64,000 nucleotides of DNA from Lactifluus volemus (lineage: Eukaryota; Basidiomycota; Agaricomycetes; Russulales; Russulaceae): the NCBI GenBank assembly GCA_022376515.1, contig WTXI01000003.1, positions 744,001 through 808,000 on the forward strand, written 5' to 3'. Each line of letters begins with the position of its first letter. The first letter of the stretch is position 1. The notes below the pieces were generated by a model, which worked only from the letters and a program-made list of their open reading frames with translations, had not been told where the DNA came from and did no database searches. The translations under genes were made by a program, and so were the position numbers. This document shows positions 24,605 through 36,351 of the stretch, piece by piece.

Positions 24605-24869
24605 GGTAGCAGATCAAGTAAAGTTACGGTTTACGGTGCGTTTATTATGTCACAGTTCTATCAATCATACATAACGAGCAGACACGACGTACGGTGCAAC
24701 TACGAATCGCGAAATTAATTACTTGTAACCAGAACCGAGTAGCTTAAACACTATTTTCAATGCATGTTATGGAGTGTGCGATTGGGGGGTATCCAAACAT
24801 GGCAAAGACAAATAATACACGTGCATGAGAATGAAAGAAAGGTTCAAGTTATTGCTGTGCTGTCCCCCT
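24605..24869. other. Short spacer between the epimerase and RING genes
   Basis: About 265 bases upstream of the epimerase start and downstream of the RING protein stop. It is AT-rich and presumably holds the epimerase promoter. No ORF is supported. Confidence 0.5.
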
Positions 24870-27778
24870 TCACGTCAGCGCCAGCGCACCTTTTTCCCAA
24901 TCCTCGCGTGGAACAGTGCCAACGGCACGGCAAATAGGGCAACTCACTTCGACCGATCCACCGCACGCTCGCGCTCGCGCTCGTCACCAGAACCCCATCC
25001 TGCGACGCGCTCCGCGCTGACCAGACAAGCTGGATGGAATGCGTGTGTGCACCCGGAAACCGCATCTCCAAACGTCGAGTGGATTACGACGCGCGCGAGG
25101 TCGGCCGTCGGCTCCGGGTCATCATCTGACGGCCCAAGCCCACACGATATATCATCGCAGCGTAGCCCCTGCTCGCGTTCGCCTTGTTCGACCCTCTGGC
25201 GCAGCGTAAGGCCGGGAGGCGGCGGCGGCGCCCACGTACGTTTTGGCGCGGGTGGACGCGGCGAAACTTGGGGTCCAGCGGTAGTCGCAGCTGTGGGGGG
25301 CGGAAAAGTACCGTCAGGAGCAGACCAGAACCACGTGCCGTCTGGCATCCGGACGATCTGAGGAAGTTCAAAATGGAAAAGGCCAGGGAAGCGTGGAACG
25401 CCGTTAGGGTTACGCGGCCCATCTTGCGGTGGCGGCTGTAGACCTGGCCCTGGCATAAAGGGTCGCGGCTGAGTTTGCTGCGAAAATGGTGGTGTAGGTG
25501 TGGGAGCACCGTTTGGTGCTGTCGGCGGCCTGTGCTGTGTCGGGGGGAGAACTGACGGAGAGTGTGAAGGGCACGTTGAAATACCAAAGGTGAGAACGGG
25601 TCCGTCGCTCCCGGCGGCATCGGGAAGGGTACTGGAGGCTCCAGGATAGGACCCTGCTGTCGTGCTTCGGCCTGAGAACGGTCTGGGTTTGGCGGCTGTG
25701 GGTGCGGAAGGAATAATGGAATCGCAAACGTATGCTCCAAGATGGTCCGCCTCAGGGGTGGAGGATGCGCAGGGTGCTCATTTTGTGGCTGGGGCGCTTG
25801 GTTGAGAGGCGGAACGCCACCGGAAGAGGGCTCCTGTTGGTCCTGCTGCTCTTGTTGGGGTGCCACTGGATGTGGCGAGGTCGGTTGCTGCTGCTGTTGT
25901 GGTTGGCGATGGTCAGACTGGGGCAGACTTGGAGGCTCGTACGTCAAATTGTCGGGATCTATGTTGAATCGACACGTCGGGCACGTCGTTTGCTTTGGCC
26001 GCGAGAACCAAGGCACAAGGCATGCGCTGTGGAAGACGTGAGAACACGGTAGCGCTATGACCTTTGGAAGAGGTTCTTCAGGCTCTGCGGGGTCAGTGGC
26101 ATCGGATTCAGGGTCGGCCGCTTGTCCTTGATTGGAAGTAGTATTCCAGACAGCAGCCGAGTCTGGCCTGGTCTCACCACCCTCTTCGTCCAAAAGAGCA
26201 TCCCAGCAAATAGCACAAATAGCGCCGCCGGCGTTACCCTGGTTGATTTTCCTCATCCGCTTCACCAACCCAGTATTTACGGCCTCCAAACCCTTGACGA
26301 GTCTCTTCGCCCTAGCGGGATCCTCGCGATTAAGCTCAGGCGAGGCGCCGAGGCCGAGACCGAAAAGCAAGCCCAGAAGGCCAGTCCAGGCTGGTGGTGC
26401 GCCATTTTGTGGACCATCACCATCACCATCACCAGGTGGGGGTTCTGGAGCATCCGGGTGAAGATCGAGGGCCTCAAAGAGTTGACGTAAGGGGGCGGGC
26501 ATTGCGTCAGCGGCGTTGAGATTGGGGTTAGGTAAGAATGCTCCAGGGTTAAGATGAGGGATTGCTGGATTAGGATTATCGGCTCTGAGCGGGGGCGCAG
26601 GCGCAGTAAAGACACGTTCATGTTCAAAAGTTTGGTCACCGGGGCGCTGCGCATTATCGCCCAAAGGTACTTCGGTTTGCCCTGGCTGTGTCTCCGCAGG
26701 AATGCGGAACATTGGCACATCGAACATTACTTGCACAATAGGAACCCCGGTACGGTTTGCTCCCTGCAGCGGTGTGTCTGGGAAAGGAGCGGGTCCGAAG
26801 GCCGGACCTTGACCAGCGGTGGGAACTCCTGCAGCTTGTGCCATTCGGAGTCGTTCACCCGCTTGGGCCACCGCCTCCACGACGAGCGGTTGAAAGAGTG
26901 TTCGAAGACCTGGAAGAGGAACTTGACCCTCAACCTGGCCTTGCGCACGAAGGCCAGGCATACCAGGGAATGTCGGGAGATGAACGCCACCAAACGGCTG
27001 TTGCAACTGAAGCGGGTGCAAGTGGAAGTGAGGGTGAGGTTGGAAGGGAGGATGTAGAACGTGCGGGTGAGGATGTATTTGAGGGAGAGGATGGGGGTAC
27101 CCGTGCGGGTGAGGTTCGGTGCGCATTGATGAGCTAGCTTGCTCATTGCTAGTCAAGGGTATGGTATCTAAAGGCCAGGTTAGTGTTGATGGCATCATAA
27201 TCTCGTAACAAAGCCGTTGTACTCACGAGGCTGCTGCTGAGCGTCGTCCTCGACTTCTTGAACCGTCACATGCCGACGAGCTCTACTGTCCTCAGTTGCA
27301 GCTGAGGGGGTGAACTGCGGTGATGCAGCGTCTTCAGGGTCCGAAAAATCCTCATCGTCGACAAAAAGGGTCATCTCCACATCTTGGGCATCGGCTTCTG
27401 ACTCGGACATAAAATCATACATGCCATGGTGTAAGTGACCCCCGTCAGACTCCGAATCCGATCCGTCAAAAAGAGGGGGCATGGATGAGACACTTTGAGC
27501 ATCACTATTCGTCACAGAAGGATATGAGTCCCCCAAATTGAATGGGAAAGGTGGTACGGCGAGGCCACCTTGTAATGAGTCGGCTGCAGGTTGAGATGGA
27601 TGTGGAATGGTAAAGTGCGTGCTATCTGAGGGATTGGCAAGGAGCATCTCGACATCCTCGTCTAGGGCGTGTGAGGCCGCTTGGCCAGGTAAAGACGTCA
27701 CGCCGGGGTCTTGATTCTTGGATGAAGTCATGAGTAATTCATTTGCGCTAGAGCGGCGGTGAAACATACCGTATCCAT
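24870..27778 (-). CDS. Large RING-H2 protein with a second C-terminal zinc module
   Basis: Probable E3 ubiquitin ligase. The main exon is 27167-24870, preceded by 27716-27227 and possibly a tiny first exon 27778-27770 (M-D-T). A start at 27731 would also work. About 930 residues. Order: acidic low-complexity N-terminus; a His/Pro-rich stretch (HPHPHVLHPPFQPHPHFHLH); RING-H2 at about residues 490-575 (AICAICWDAL, a ~50-residue acidic insertion, VIALPCSHVFHSACLVPWF, TTCPTCR); a Pro/Gln-rich linker; and a C-terminal module with LRCDDISCG, HAFHPACLVSAERV and SCPICRAVG that looks like a second degenerate RING. Two single-base gaps break the frame: at the G6 run 25542-25547 and at the CC 24953-24954. 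Without repair the C-terminal module appears as a separate ORF. Substrates are unknown. Confidence 0.8.
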
Positions 27779-28121
27779 TGGTAAGGATGAGTCAAGGACC
27801 CCAGCTACTTGGGGGGGAGAGTTGACTTGCTCGTTCGCAGTCGAGGAGTGAAGACGACGAAATAAATGGTTGAATACATTTGTTAACCTGCTCTATGAGA
27901 CTGTCGTTCCATCTGGGTGAGAATAGGAAAGGGGGGAAAGATGGTGGTGTGTAGAAGAGATGAGTGTGGTAGGTAGCCTTGGCCCGCTTCTAGGTCATTC
28001 CAGTATTAACCATAACCCGATTCTCACGCCCACGCCCACGCCCGGCTGACAGATATCAATCCATTGAATTGGATACAACACTGTTGTACAGCAACTCTGT
28101 CCAAGCACAATACTACCGCCG
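27779..28121. other. Intergenic spacer
   Basis: This 343-base spacer separates the RING gene start from the MATH-BTB stop, both on the minus strand. It contains the RING gene promoter. A short direct repeat of CCCACG occurs at about 28028-28041. Confidence 0.5.
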
Positions 28122-30538
28122 TCATGTCTGTCTATTAGAATCTTCCTTGTCACTACCTGCTGGTCCGCTGCTCTGGGGCTTGAACTCTAGATGAGTCGCA
28201 ATCACAGGCCATACTTAGTGGTCTGATCAGTTCGAGAACTACAGCCAAATCGGACATGCACAGACCTTCCTCGAAGCCTGGATGTCTTCCGAGTCGGATC
28301 TGGTGCCATACATTACGCATCGCATCCGAGCTTCGAATCTCCGCCCAATGATCAAGAAAGTATTTCACCTCAACCTAAATCATCATCGTCAGCTGCGGGC
28401 TGCGGCGCACCGGTCCCACAATGATTCACCTTTCGAACGACTTCGAAGGTAGCCGAGAACGTCGAAAAGACCTCGTAAGGCACATTCTCTACAGTGAGCG
28501 ACTTCGTGATATGCTATGCACACGTCAAGCGAAGGGTACGATCAGGCAATCCCGAAAAGACCTGCCTCAAAAGCCCGAGTCTTCAACTCCGTTAGTCCAA
28601 GCTCTGCAAATCGCAGGTCAGCATGTCTGTTCAAATCACACAGCATGGCTCACTATCTGCGAGTCTGTACACAGCCTTTGCGGAGCAAGGCATGGGATGC
28701 CCAGGATTTCCGCGTATCCATTCCTGGGCCCACTCTCTTCTCGAACTTGCGCCTCCAAGTATTTCCGTCGGCCCCACACGAGTAGCGGAACCAAGGCTGA
28801 CCTGACTGTCGTGTGGCGTTTCCAAGCGACTGTTCCCAGGGGAATGTGACGAGAGGAAGCATGAAGACAACGGCGCGAAGCGGATCCGGTCAGTATAAAG
28901 CTGAAATTTCATGTTCAGGATGCGAAGACGGGGTAAGAGGAGGGGAATACGTAGTAAAGCACTGCACGATATGTCACATAAGCGACATCTTTGACGACCA
29001 CGCGCAGCTTTGGCGGGCCAGGAACCTCCTTGTCCATGGCGGGAGTGGTGACACGAGGGAAGACTTGTCCATCTCCACCCCGGGGACTTGAGGGGTGCGC
29101 CACTTTCTGTCTTACATTACGTGCTTTCTCATCCTCTGGTTCACACCTATTGTCCCCACCCACTGACTCTTCGGCCGCGATACTGGCACCAGGCTCGAAT
29201 GAATCATGTGGCACATCCAAAGCATCTTCACGTTCAATGTCGGAGTTGGGTGGGTCAGCATCGGCTTCCCTGGGGTCGTACTCCTCATCTTCCTCGTCCG
29301 AGTCTTCCGGTTGAGCACCAAGCGACGTGTACTCTGACGTGGCATCGGCGTTATCCACGTTCGCGTCACCTGTAATCTCAAAAGTGAATTGATCAGAGGA
29401 CGCTTCGACAAAACCAGCATTAAACACTGTGAGAATAACGTCAGATGGGACTCGGAAACGCAAAGGAAACGAGGAAACTTTCTAGAGTCGAAATAGTCTG
29501 CACGGCTAAGCAGCCGTTTAGACGCATATATACGGCGCAGGGAGCGCACACGAGGGCTCCGAGATGGAAGGACAAACTCGACGTCCGAATAGAGTGGATC
29601 ATCTAGGAGTTGGCCAACCGAGTCTAGCAGGTCCTTCGGAACAAGAGACTTGTGGACCAACGGAGACGCAGTCGGTGGTCCAGGCGTCGAACTGATCGTG
29701 CAGGTGATCACGAAGGCGTCGTTGTATTTGACGAGACTCTTCGTATAGTATACCGCGTCTCTTCGGGCGAACTGCGCCCTTTGAAGTAGGTCAGTTTTCA
29801 GCCATCACAAGTATGAACAACGTTTAATACCATCCCCAATTTGCGGTCTGCAAACCATTAGCGAGGCTGGTGGGAACTGGGTATAAAGTTACACACGGCA
29901 TGAGAGAATGAGTGGTTGTGCGCTTCTTTTGCATTGAATTGATCTTTCTTCTTGACGCTGCAAAGCGTTAAAGTGGCTGGTTGTTTGGGACGCCAGAACG
30001 TGGATTACCTGTGTAGCTCGAACGTGAATCGAAATAGGCCTTCGCGGACCCATCTAAGAGCAATAAGAAATATCTCCTACACAAAAGGCGACCGAGACCC
30101 ATCCTCACCTTCCATTATATGCGGCATCCTTTTCCTCTTGAGTAGGCTGATTTCCCACTTGAGGGCCTCATTCGATGCCGAAAAGCAGCTACAGCCTACC
30201 TCGCATGACAAAAATAAGCTCACGTATCCACCAGAGTTGGCGTCGGTGGGGGGATATGGAGGACCTGCGTTGGCGTAGAAAGGACCTGGGGATAATCACA
30301 GTGAATAGTGGTGCGAGACGGGGGGAAGAAACGACGCACTTGCCACTTGCCTCCGCCAAACTTGGCACTCTTCGTTACTTTCGACTTGGCTTCGCCCTTG
30401 CTGACACGGGGTTGAGGAACGTTACACACGATAACACGCGTACACACACCTCGACTCGAAGAGGTTCTTTAGACCGCGAAGAGTCCACTCAAACACTATA
30501 CTGTTGCTTTCTTGATACTCAACCGAGTCCACGCTCAT
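28122..30538 (-). CDS. MATH-BTB domain protein (probable Cul3 adaptor)
   Basis: MATH-BTB proteins recruit substrates to Cul3 ubiquitin ligases. Fourteen exons: 30538-30450, 30400-30340, 30285-30200, 30146-30109, 30053-30009, 29957-29897, 29847-29831, 29778-29483, 29426-28951, 28900-28654, 28603-28566, 28513-28430, 28374-28266 and 28213-28122. With one base restored at 30279-30281 the frame is 580 codons (579 residues). MATH part: VFEWTLRGLKNLFES, KFGGGKWQVLFYANAG, YVSLFLSCEPTQEEKD, WVREGLFRFTFELHR, ANWGWAQFARRDAVYY. BTB part: YSDVEFVLPSRS, YFDSMFNAGFVEA, VVVKDVAYVTYRAVLYYLYT, AVYRLADKLGLTELKTRAFE. Both BTB halves are separated by an acidic insertion of about 130 residues. The C-terminus has KYFLDHWAEIRSSDAMRNVW. 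Intron 28514-28565 is GC-AG. Intron 29427-29482 would need a GA donor. Confidence 0.88.
28514..28565 (-). other. GC-AG intron in the MATH-BTB gene
   Basis: The minus-strand exon ends GAG and the intron opens GCAGGT, closing TGCATAG before CATATC. This join keeps TRAFEHITKSL in frame. The GT two bases further in would shift the frame. It is the third GC-AG intron in the window. Confidence 0.7.
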
Positions 30539-30694
30539 TCTAACAAGACAAACGGATGAAAAGCGGGTGTGTTGCTGCGTGGACGGGTCGATTGAAACTT
30601 GATGGTGGCGTTCAGCAAGGCGCCCATCGGGACCACGGCCCGTAAACCGCAGGTGGCGCTTCAATTACTTCTCAATATAAGAGATACACCGTAT

Positions 30695-33600
30695 CTACTT
30701 TCCACCTAGTAACATCTTCCTAAAATCGTCCTGAGCCTTTCCTTGAACCGGTACGTTGTTCCCTGAACCTGCTGCCGCTGGCGTAGTAGTTGTAGTAGCC
30801 GGAGGAGCATTCCTTGCTCGGCCCAAACCAGCGCGAGGTCTTGATGCTGCGTTCCGTGGTATGAATATCCCGGATGTAGCCACCGGTGGGACGTTGCGCG
30901 TGTTCGCAGGGACGTCCTCGCTCTCTGAGAACCGTAGTTGGATGCCGTTAAATTCGAATGGGTCTGGTAGTAAGAGTAGCCGTGCGGCATCCGCCACCGA
31001 CTGAAACTCGACCACCGCTTCGTGCTTGTCCAAAAACACCTCCAAGCGGCTCACTGGAGCCATCTTTTCGACAGTTTGTTGGAGAAGACCCTCTTGTGTA
31101 TCGTCTGGGAGGCCGCGGATACGCAAGGACCGGCTGCGTGCATCTGCTTTTCTGCCGAATCCAGTCTCGGGTTCGCTGGCAGGATGTTAGCGCGCGTCGA
31201 TCAAAATACAACTGGCTCGTACCGTTTTCGAGAGTGCACGTGAGTGTCAGAAAGCGTCACTGCAATCCTCCGCTTTTTGAGTTCGTAGTTGTTGGCTCCG
31301 AGGCCTTATCCGCGTCTCTCTGTTGGGAACAGCGAATTAGCAGTTGACCAAGAGCAAGACACATCAAGGAGAGATCCAACCTCTTCCTCAAACTCAACAA
31401 AGGCAAAGCCCCTTGAGTGGTTGTCGGCATCTAAAGCCATCCGTATGTCTTTCACGGGACCATACTGACATTTTCGTCAACGGAAGAAGCGGTCGCACGA
31501 CTGGTGAACTCACAGTTCGGAACAATTTTTCTAGATCATGCTTCGTCACGAACTTGCTTAGTCCGGCGACATATACCTCCCGAGCATTTGCATCGGCGTC
31601 AGTTCGCTCCTTCTTTCGCTCAGGGTTGAAAGTAAACATTAGACTGAACCTGGCTCGAGTTCCCGACCGTGCAATTCCAACGCCAACCTAGCTGCAGTCT
31701 GCGTAAAGTAAGAGTCAATAGAGACGGTCAGACACTCAGACGAAGAGAACGTACCGGAGACGTGTATTGAACATAGCAGAATCTCCTCGTGCTCTTGAAC
31801 TTCTTGCTGGGCCACCGGACATCGAAAATATGACCATACTGCAAGCATGTCAGCACTGCGCCACCGGTAAATCCAAATACCTCGGTGCACCTGCGCAAAA
31901 AGTTTCCGAACAGAACTATCATCGGCATTCTCAGGAAAGTTAGTCACGTAGAGCGTCGACTCCCATGCGAGATGAACGCTGATCTCGTGATCATGAACTC
32001 GTTTTTGTCCTTTGTTAGCGCTGCGGGCACACTATCTCGGGCGACGAACTCGACGGTGGCAACAAGTATGTTCGGTAGCTGGGTAATTTTCACTTCGCGG
32101 ATAGTACCGCACTGAAAATAGGGTGTCAGATGATGTCGATTAAAGTGGTGAAATCATACGGACGTCTTTGAAGAGTCGAGTGAGGTCATCCTCTGTCGTT
32201 CCTGGTGGAAGGTCGCCAACGAAGACGGTGCAATTCTCTCTGTCTCTGTAAGAATCGTGCATACATTAGCCATGCGCCAAGAAAGGAGCAAGCCAGAGCG
32301 AACCGCTTGAGCTGTTGGGTCTGTTCTATATTTGACGTTAAGATACATCGCCACGAACCATCTAGCCAAGGAATACTCACCGACTCTGACTTTCTTGCTG
32401 TCTTCCAAGGGCTCTTCTTCCGCCTTCCTTTTAACGCCACTCGATGTAGCATTCGAGCCCTTGTCAACGTCCATTGGTACCTCAATGGCTTGCATCGCCC
32501 CAGACGATTGAGTGGCTGGAGCATGCGCAGCCTGTTGTTCGGTCACGACTTGCATAGCTTGGTAACCAGCCTGCTCTGCCTCCTTCGGTGTGATCTCAGC
32601 GAGGGGGAAAAACATTTCGAGAAAAAAACAGGGATACCTTGGCGCGGCGAGCCTCTACCTGGCCCCTTGCACGCTCTACGACGTCGAGGGCGTCTTGGAT
32701 GTCCCCCGCAGAGCCGTGGCTGTGCTCAAAGGCAAGCCAAGCTTCCCAAAGCATTTCTGGCCAGTCAAGCGGGGATTTGGCTGCTTTTGTAAATGCTTTT
32801 CTCGCTTCATCGTAACCCCCCTCGCGCCTAGTCACCACAATCGGTGGGCGAAAAAAAACAGGATGTAATTGAGCATACTCTAGCGCATTTGTGTACTCGA
32901 GCCAAGGGATGTACGCGGTCTTGTGATGCTTTGCAGCGTCTGCCCATACTTTGGTCGCTTGGTCGCTTTGGTCGAGTTCACGATACTGAAAAATATCATC
33001 AAAGGGATACCATTCCACTCGGCAAACTCAGCTCACAAGCGTGCAGAGGAAGCGCTCGAGGCGAAAGCGTGAATCGCCACCCTTGTTCGCTAGTCCAGTT
33101 AATTAACGGAGATAGGCGGGTGAGTATCTGATGCTCACCTGATCGAATAGCCTTGATACCACCATTCAATATGTCTAGAAGTGCAGACAAACGATCTTGG
33201 GGCTCAAGGAAAGGCTGAGCCACAGCAGGCTGCTCGGGCTCAAGACTCGCAAAGCATATCCGACGTTCGAACCCAACACGGGCAAGGAAAAGCGAAACCA
33301 TCCCCTCGACATCTTTTTGAAACAACTTGGTTCCAAATGCTTTGCCGTGGATAACTAAGAGGAGATTATTTAGTTTAAACATGGACAGCAAAGGGGAGGG
33401 ACAACACACTTGAGATAGGCTCTCCCTTTCCTTCTTCAACTAATTCGTTGTTCACTTCCTGGGGAGAAAAGTCAGGGGAGGCTGTTAGGAGGCGAAAGGC
33501 TGGCAACGCACCAAAAAGCGAATGTATCTAGCCCATTGCTCGCCGCTTCCGGGAATGCTTCTTACAGAACGTTGGAATAAAGACAATTGTTGCTCTAACG

Positions 33601-34875
33601 GTGCGTCATGGCGTCTCTGTTGGGCGATGAAGGAGTGAATAGGCATTGTTAGTTGGAAATCGAATAACGTACCATGCTATCAACATAGCTCGCCCACCAC
33701 AACCGTAATGCTTCTTCCACCCCCACCTCTCCGGAAGCCCGCCGCCTTGCCGCCTCCGCAATTGCGCGTTCGTGGATGTTCGAGAGAATGCTGAGATCTG
33801 GTTGCTTCGCACGGAGTTCGTAGGCAACATAGTTCTGGTAAGCGTAGAGCGAGTTTCCGGATTGTTCCTAGGCTACCTTGTAAATATCATCACGCATATT
33901 CGGCGCATACAGGGACGAGCGAATCGGAGTTTACTTACTAGGGCAGTTTCGTATGGCTCGCGCCACTCGTACGCCTTTCTGGATTTCCCCCGGATTTTGG
34001 ATGCATTTACGAGCAATGTCTCGTAAGCTTGTGGTGCTTTGTAGTTTGTTGTAAAAGTTGAATATGATTGGAAGGTGTCCTCATTCGCTGCCATAGGATT
34101 CAGAAATTGCTTTCAATTCCGACGGGACAACGTACTGGAATGGCATTGTTGAAGACGTTTGAGGTACATGTCTTCAATCTCCACAATGGCAGCTGGTCTA
34201 ATGGAGTAACTCTTGGTTATAGGCAACGAAAATCATGGATGTAGTGCCGACCTTTCATCTGATAGAACCGTAGAAAGGTTGTCAATCTCCCAGTCGCGAA
34301 GAGCATCCCACAACAAATGGCCCTGGTATAGTTATTAGATACCAATGGGATATAAGACACGACAAGGCAACCTTTGTGATATGACCAATTCCCTGGACAA
34401 CAATATTGCGTAGTGCCTCGCGAGTCCACTCCGTTGAGAAGGGGTGCTCGGGCAAGACCGGGCTCGCGTCGGTGGAAGAAAAATGGGTATGTCTGTCGAT
34501 CAAAAAGTCGATATGCTGCCGGAGCAACGGAATGGCTAAGTCAAATCAATGAAGCTGCTCTATAATCCAAACGCAGGGGAAAACGCGTACATAAATAGTC
34601 CTCTTCAGCACGCTCGTATGTTTGCAATACGGACAGAACGTCCTCGACAGAATTTATATCTACCGTAGCTTTCTTGTCTTGTATCAGTGGCAGCCACACG
34701 TCGTCACCGCAGGCATAGTAGTTTGTGAACGTTTCGCGGGCTGCATGCACATAATCGTCCATGCCAGTCGCGATGGCGAGTTGAATGTGTTGAGCATGGA
34801 GAGCTAATCGAATGGCGTCTCCGAAAGAGTAGAGATGACGTTTGATAGGGCTTCTAGGGCTTGTTCTTCATCCAT
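30695..34875 (-). CDS. SART3/Prp24-like U4/U6 snRNP assembly factor
   Basis: HAT-repeat plus RRM protein that anneals U4 and U6 snRNA and recycles U6. Many short exons run from the ATG at 34875. HAT repeats occupy about 34875-32640 (for example GHLLWDALRDWEIDN, FTTNYKAPQAYETLLVNASK, AYIPWLEYTNALEYAQLHPV, PEMLWEAWLAFEHSHG). A charged region with VPMDVDKGS and VKRKAEEEPLEDSKKVRV follows at about 32570-32380. Then come RRMs: CTVFVGDLPPGTTEDDLTRL (about 32230-32160), STLYVTNFPENADDSSVRKL (about 31960), REVYVAGLSKFVTKHDLEKL (about 31580), and SLRIRGLPDDTQEGLL (about 31130). The C-terminal KAQDDFRKMLLGGK matches the LSm-interaction motif. One base is missing at 34806-34807 (expected DLALHAQHIQLA). 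It shares a 180-base divergent promoter with the SDR gene. Exact exon limits were not all fixed. Confidence 0.88.
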
Positions 34876-35055
34876 CGTGTCGGGAAAGAGGCAGCTTTCC
34901 GCTTCCGGGAGCGACGGACCGTTACTACGGTATAAAGAAGGAGCACCCACTTTGCGCCTTGCGCCCCTAAAGCGATCTGACAATTGACATAATATGGGAT
35001 CCCGTAGCATACACACCTGCGATCGTCTTATCTCTTCGGTCATCCATCACTCTTG
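34876..35055. promoter_or_regulatory. Divergent promoter region
   Basis: Only 180 bases separate the start codons of the SART3/Prp24-like gene (-) and the SDR gene (+). Both promoters and 5' leaders must lie here. No clear TATA box was identified. Confidence 0.55.
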
Positions 35056-36183
35056 ATGTCTTCAGCTTCAGACCTCAAAACCTCCACCATCTTCGATCTC
35101 CGAGGCCGCATTGCCCTCGTTTCGGGTGGTGGTACTGGCATTGGCCTCATGATCGCCGAAGGACTTGCCGCGAATGGCGCAAAGGTGTACATTGCAGGTC
35201 GTCGCAAGGAAGTCTTGCAGAAGGTAGCAGATGAGTGGACTGCACAGGGCAGTGGAACCATCATCCCGTACGTACGATCTACGATTCACTACCTCGACTG
35301 TCCGTTTAGACCTTCGTCAAACTAGCTTGTCCCTCGATGTCTCGAATCGCGATAGCATCGCCGAGGCAAAGGCTCTCATCGAAGAAAAGGAAGGAAGACT
35401 GCACATCCTCGTGAACAAGTAGGGCCTTTCGCTCATGACATTGACGCAGTTGGCTTCATCCCACTTTCTCAGCGCCGGGGTCTCGGACCTCTTACATCGT
35501 TTCTCAACGATCCTCAGGCGCCAGAGAATGCCAATGCTGAAACCCTGGGAAGCGCACTTTTCAACGACGATGGCATGGATGCGTGGGCTACGCTCTACAA
35601 GATCAACACTTTCTCCATATATTACATGACAACTGCTTTTTTGGGCCTGTTGGACAAAGGTAGTCGGGAAATCGAAGGTTACACATCTAGTGTTGTCAAC
35701 ATTACCAGTATAAGCGGTATCTTGAAAATTGCGCAGCGTCATGTGAGTATAATCAACCCATGTAGTTGGCAAAGTGTTGACTCTTGGGAAACAAAAAAAA
35801 AGTTTGCATATAATAGTGCGAAAGCGGCCGCGACCCATCTCACCAAAATGCTCGCGACTGAGATCGCTCTAAAGGGAATCCCAGTCCGCGTAAACTCTGT
35901 CGCACCGGGCGTGTACGCATCCGAAATGACGTTTGATAGCATTGTGGGGCCAGAACAAATGGCAAGGGTCGCTCAAAGCTTACTCCCCGTACCAGCTGGG
36001 CGGGCAGGCACGTAGTTGATCTCCGTTGTCTGGATTTTCGGTATCATCTGACGCATAGCCCACAGTCCTGGCGAAATCGCCGGTACAGTGATCTATCTAT
36101 CATCCCTAGCCGGGTGCTATACCAATGGGCAGGAGATTGTGGTAGATGGAAGTTATACTGCCGTCAATCCTTCTACGGCCTGA
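35056..36183 (+). CDS. Short-chain dehydrogenase/reductase (SDR)
   Basis: NAD(P)-dependent oxidoreductase of the classical SDR family; the substrate is unknown. Five exons: 35056-35267, 35326-35418, 35473-35742, 35803-36011 and 36066-36183. With one G restored at 35485-35486 the frame is 301 codons (300 residues). Motifs: SGGGTGIGLMIAEGLAANGA (Rossmann TGxxxGIG), LVNNAG split by intron 2, NITSISG (catalytic Ser), and YNSAKAAATHLTKML (catalytic YxxxK), then PVRVNSVAPGVYASEM and the C-terminal SSLAGCYTNGQEIVVDGSYT. The catalytic set appears complete. It resembles fungal SDRs annotated as 3-oxoacyl-ACP reductase-like, but that name does not prove the substrate. The FAD dehydrogenase gene follows 168 bases downstream on the same strand. 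Confidence 0.9.
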
Positions 36184-36351
36184 TTTCCAATGCCCACATT
36201 TGTTGGGTCAGTAAAAGATCGTGTATATAAAGATATCGGTGTAGTAACTACATAGGGGGTACATGCGATTCAATGCACACGGGTTCGAGGGAGGGACTTC
36301 TTATTCTGTCGGGTCTTGTCCTCTCACACCATTTGGCGTGCAACCCAAAAC

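Noticed and set aside
24944..25456. Separate 170-codon ORF
   Set aside because: It is the C-terminal continuation of the RING gene in a shifted frame; the shift falls in a G6 run and the product completes a zinc module.
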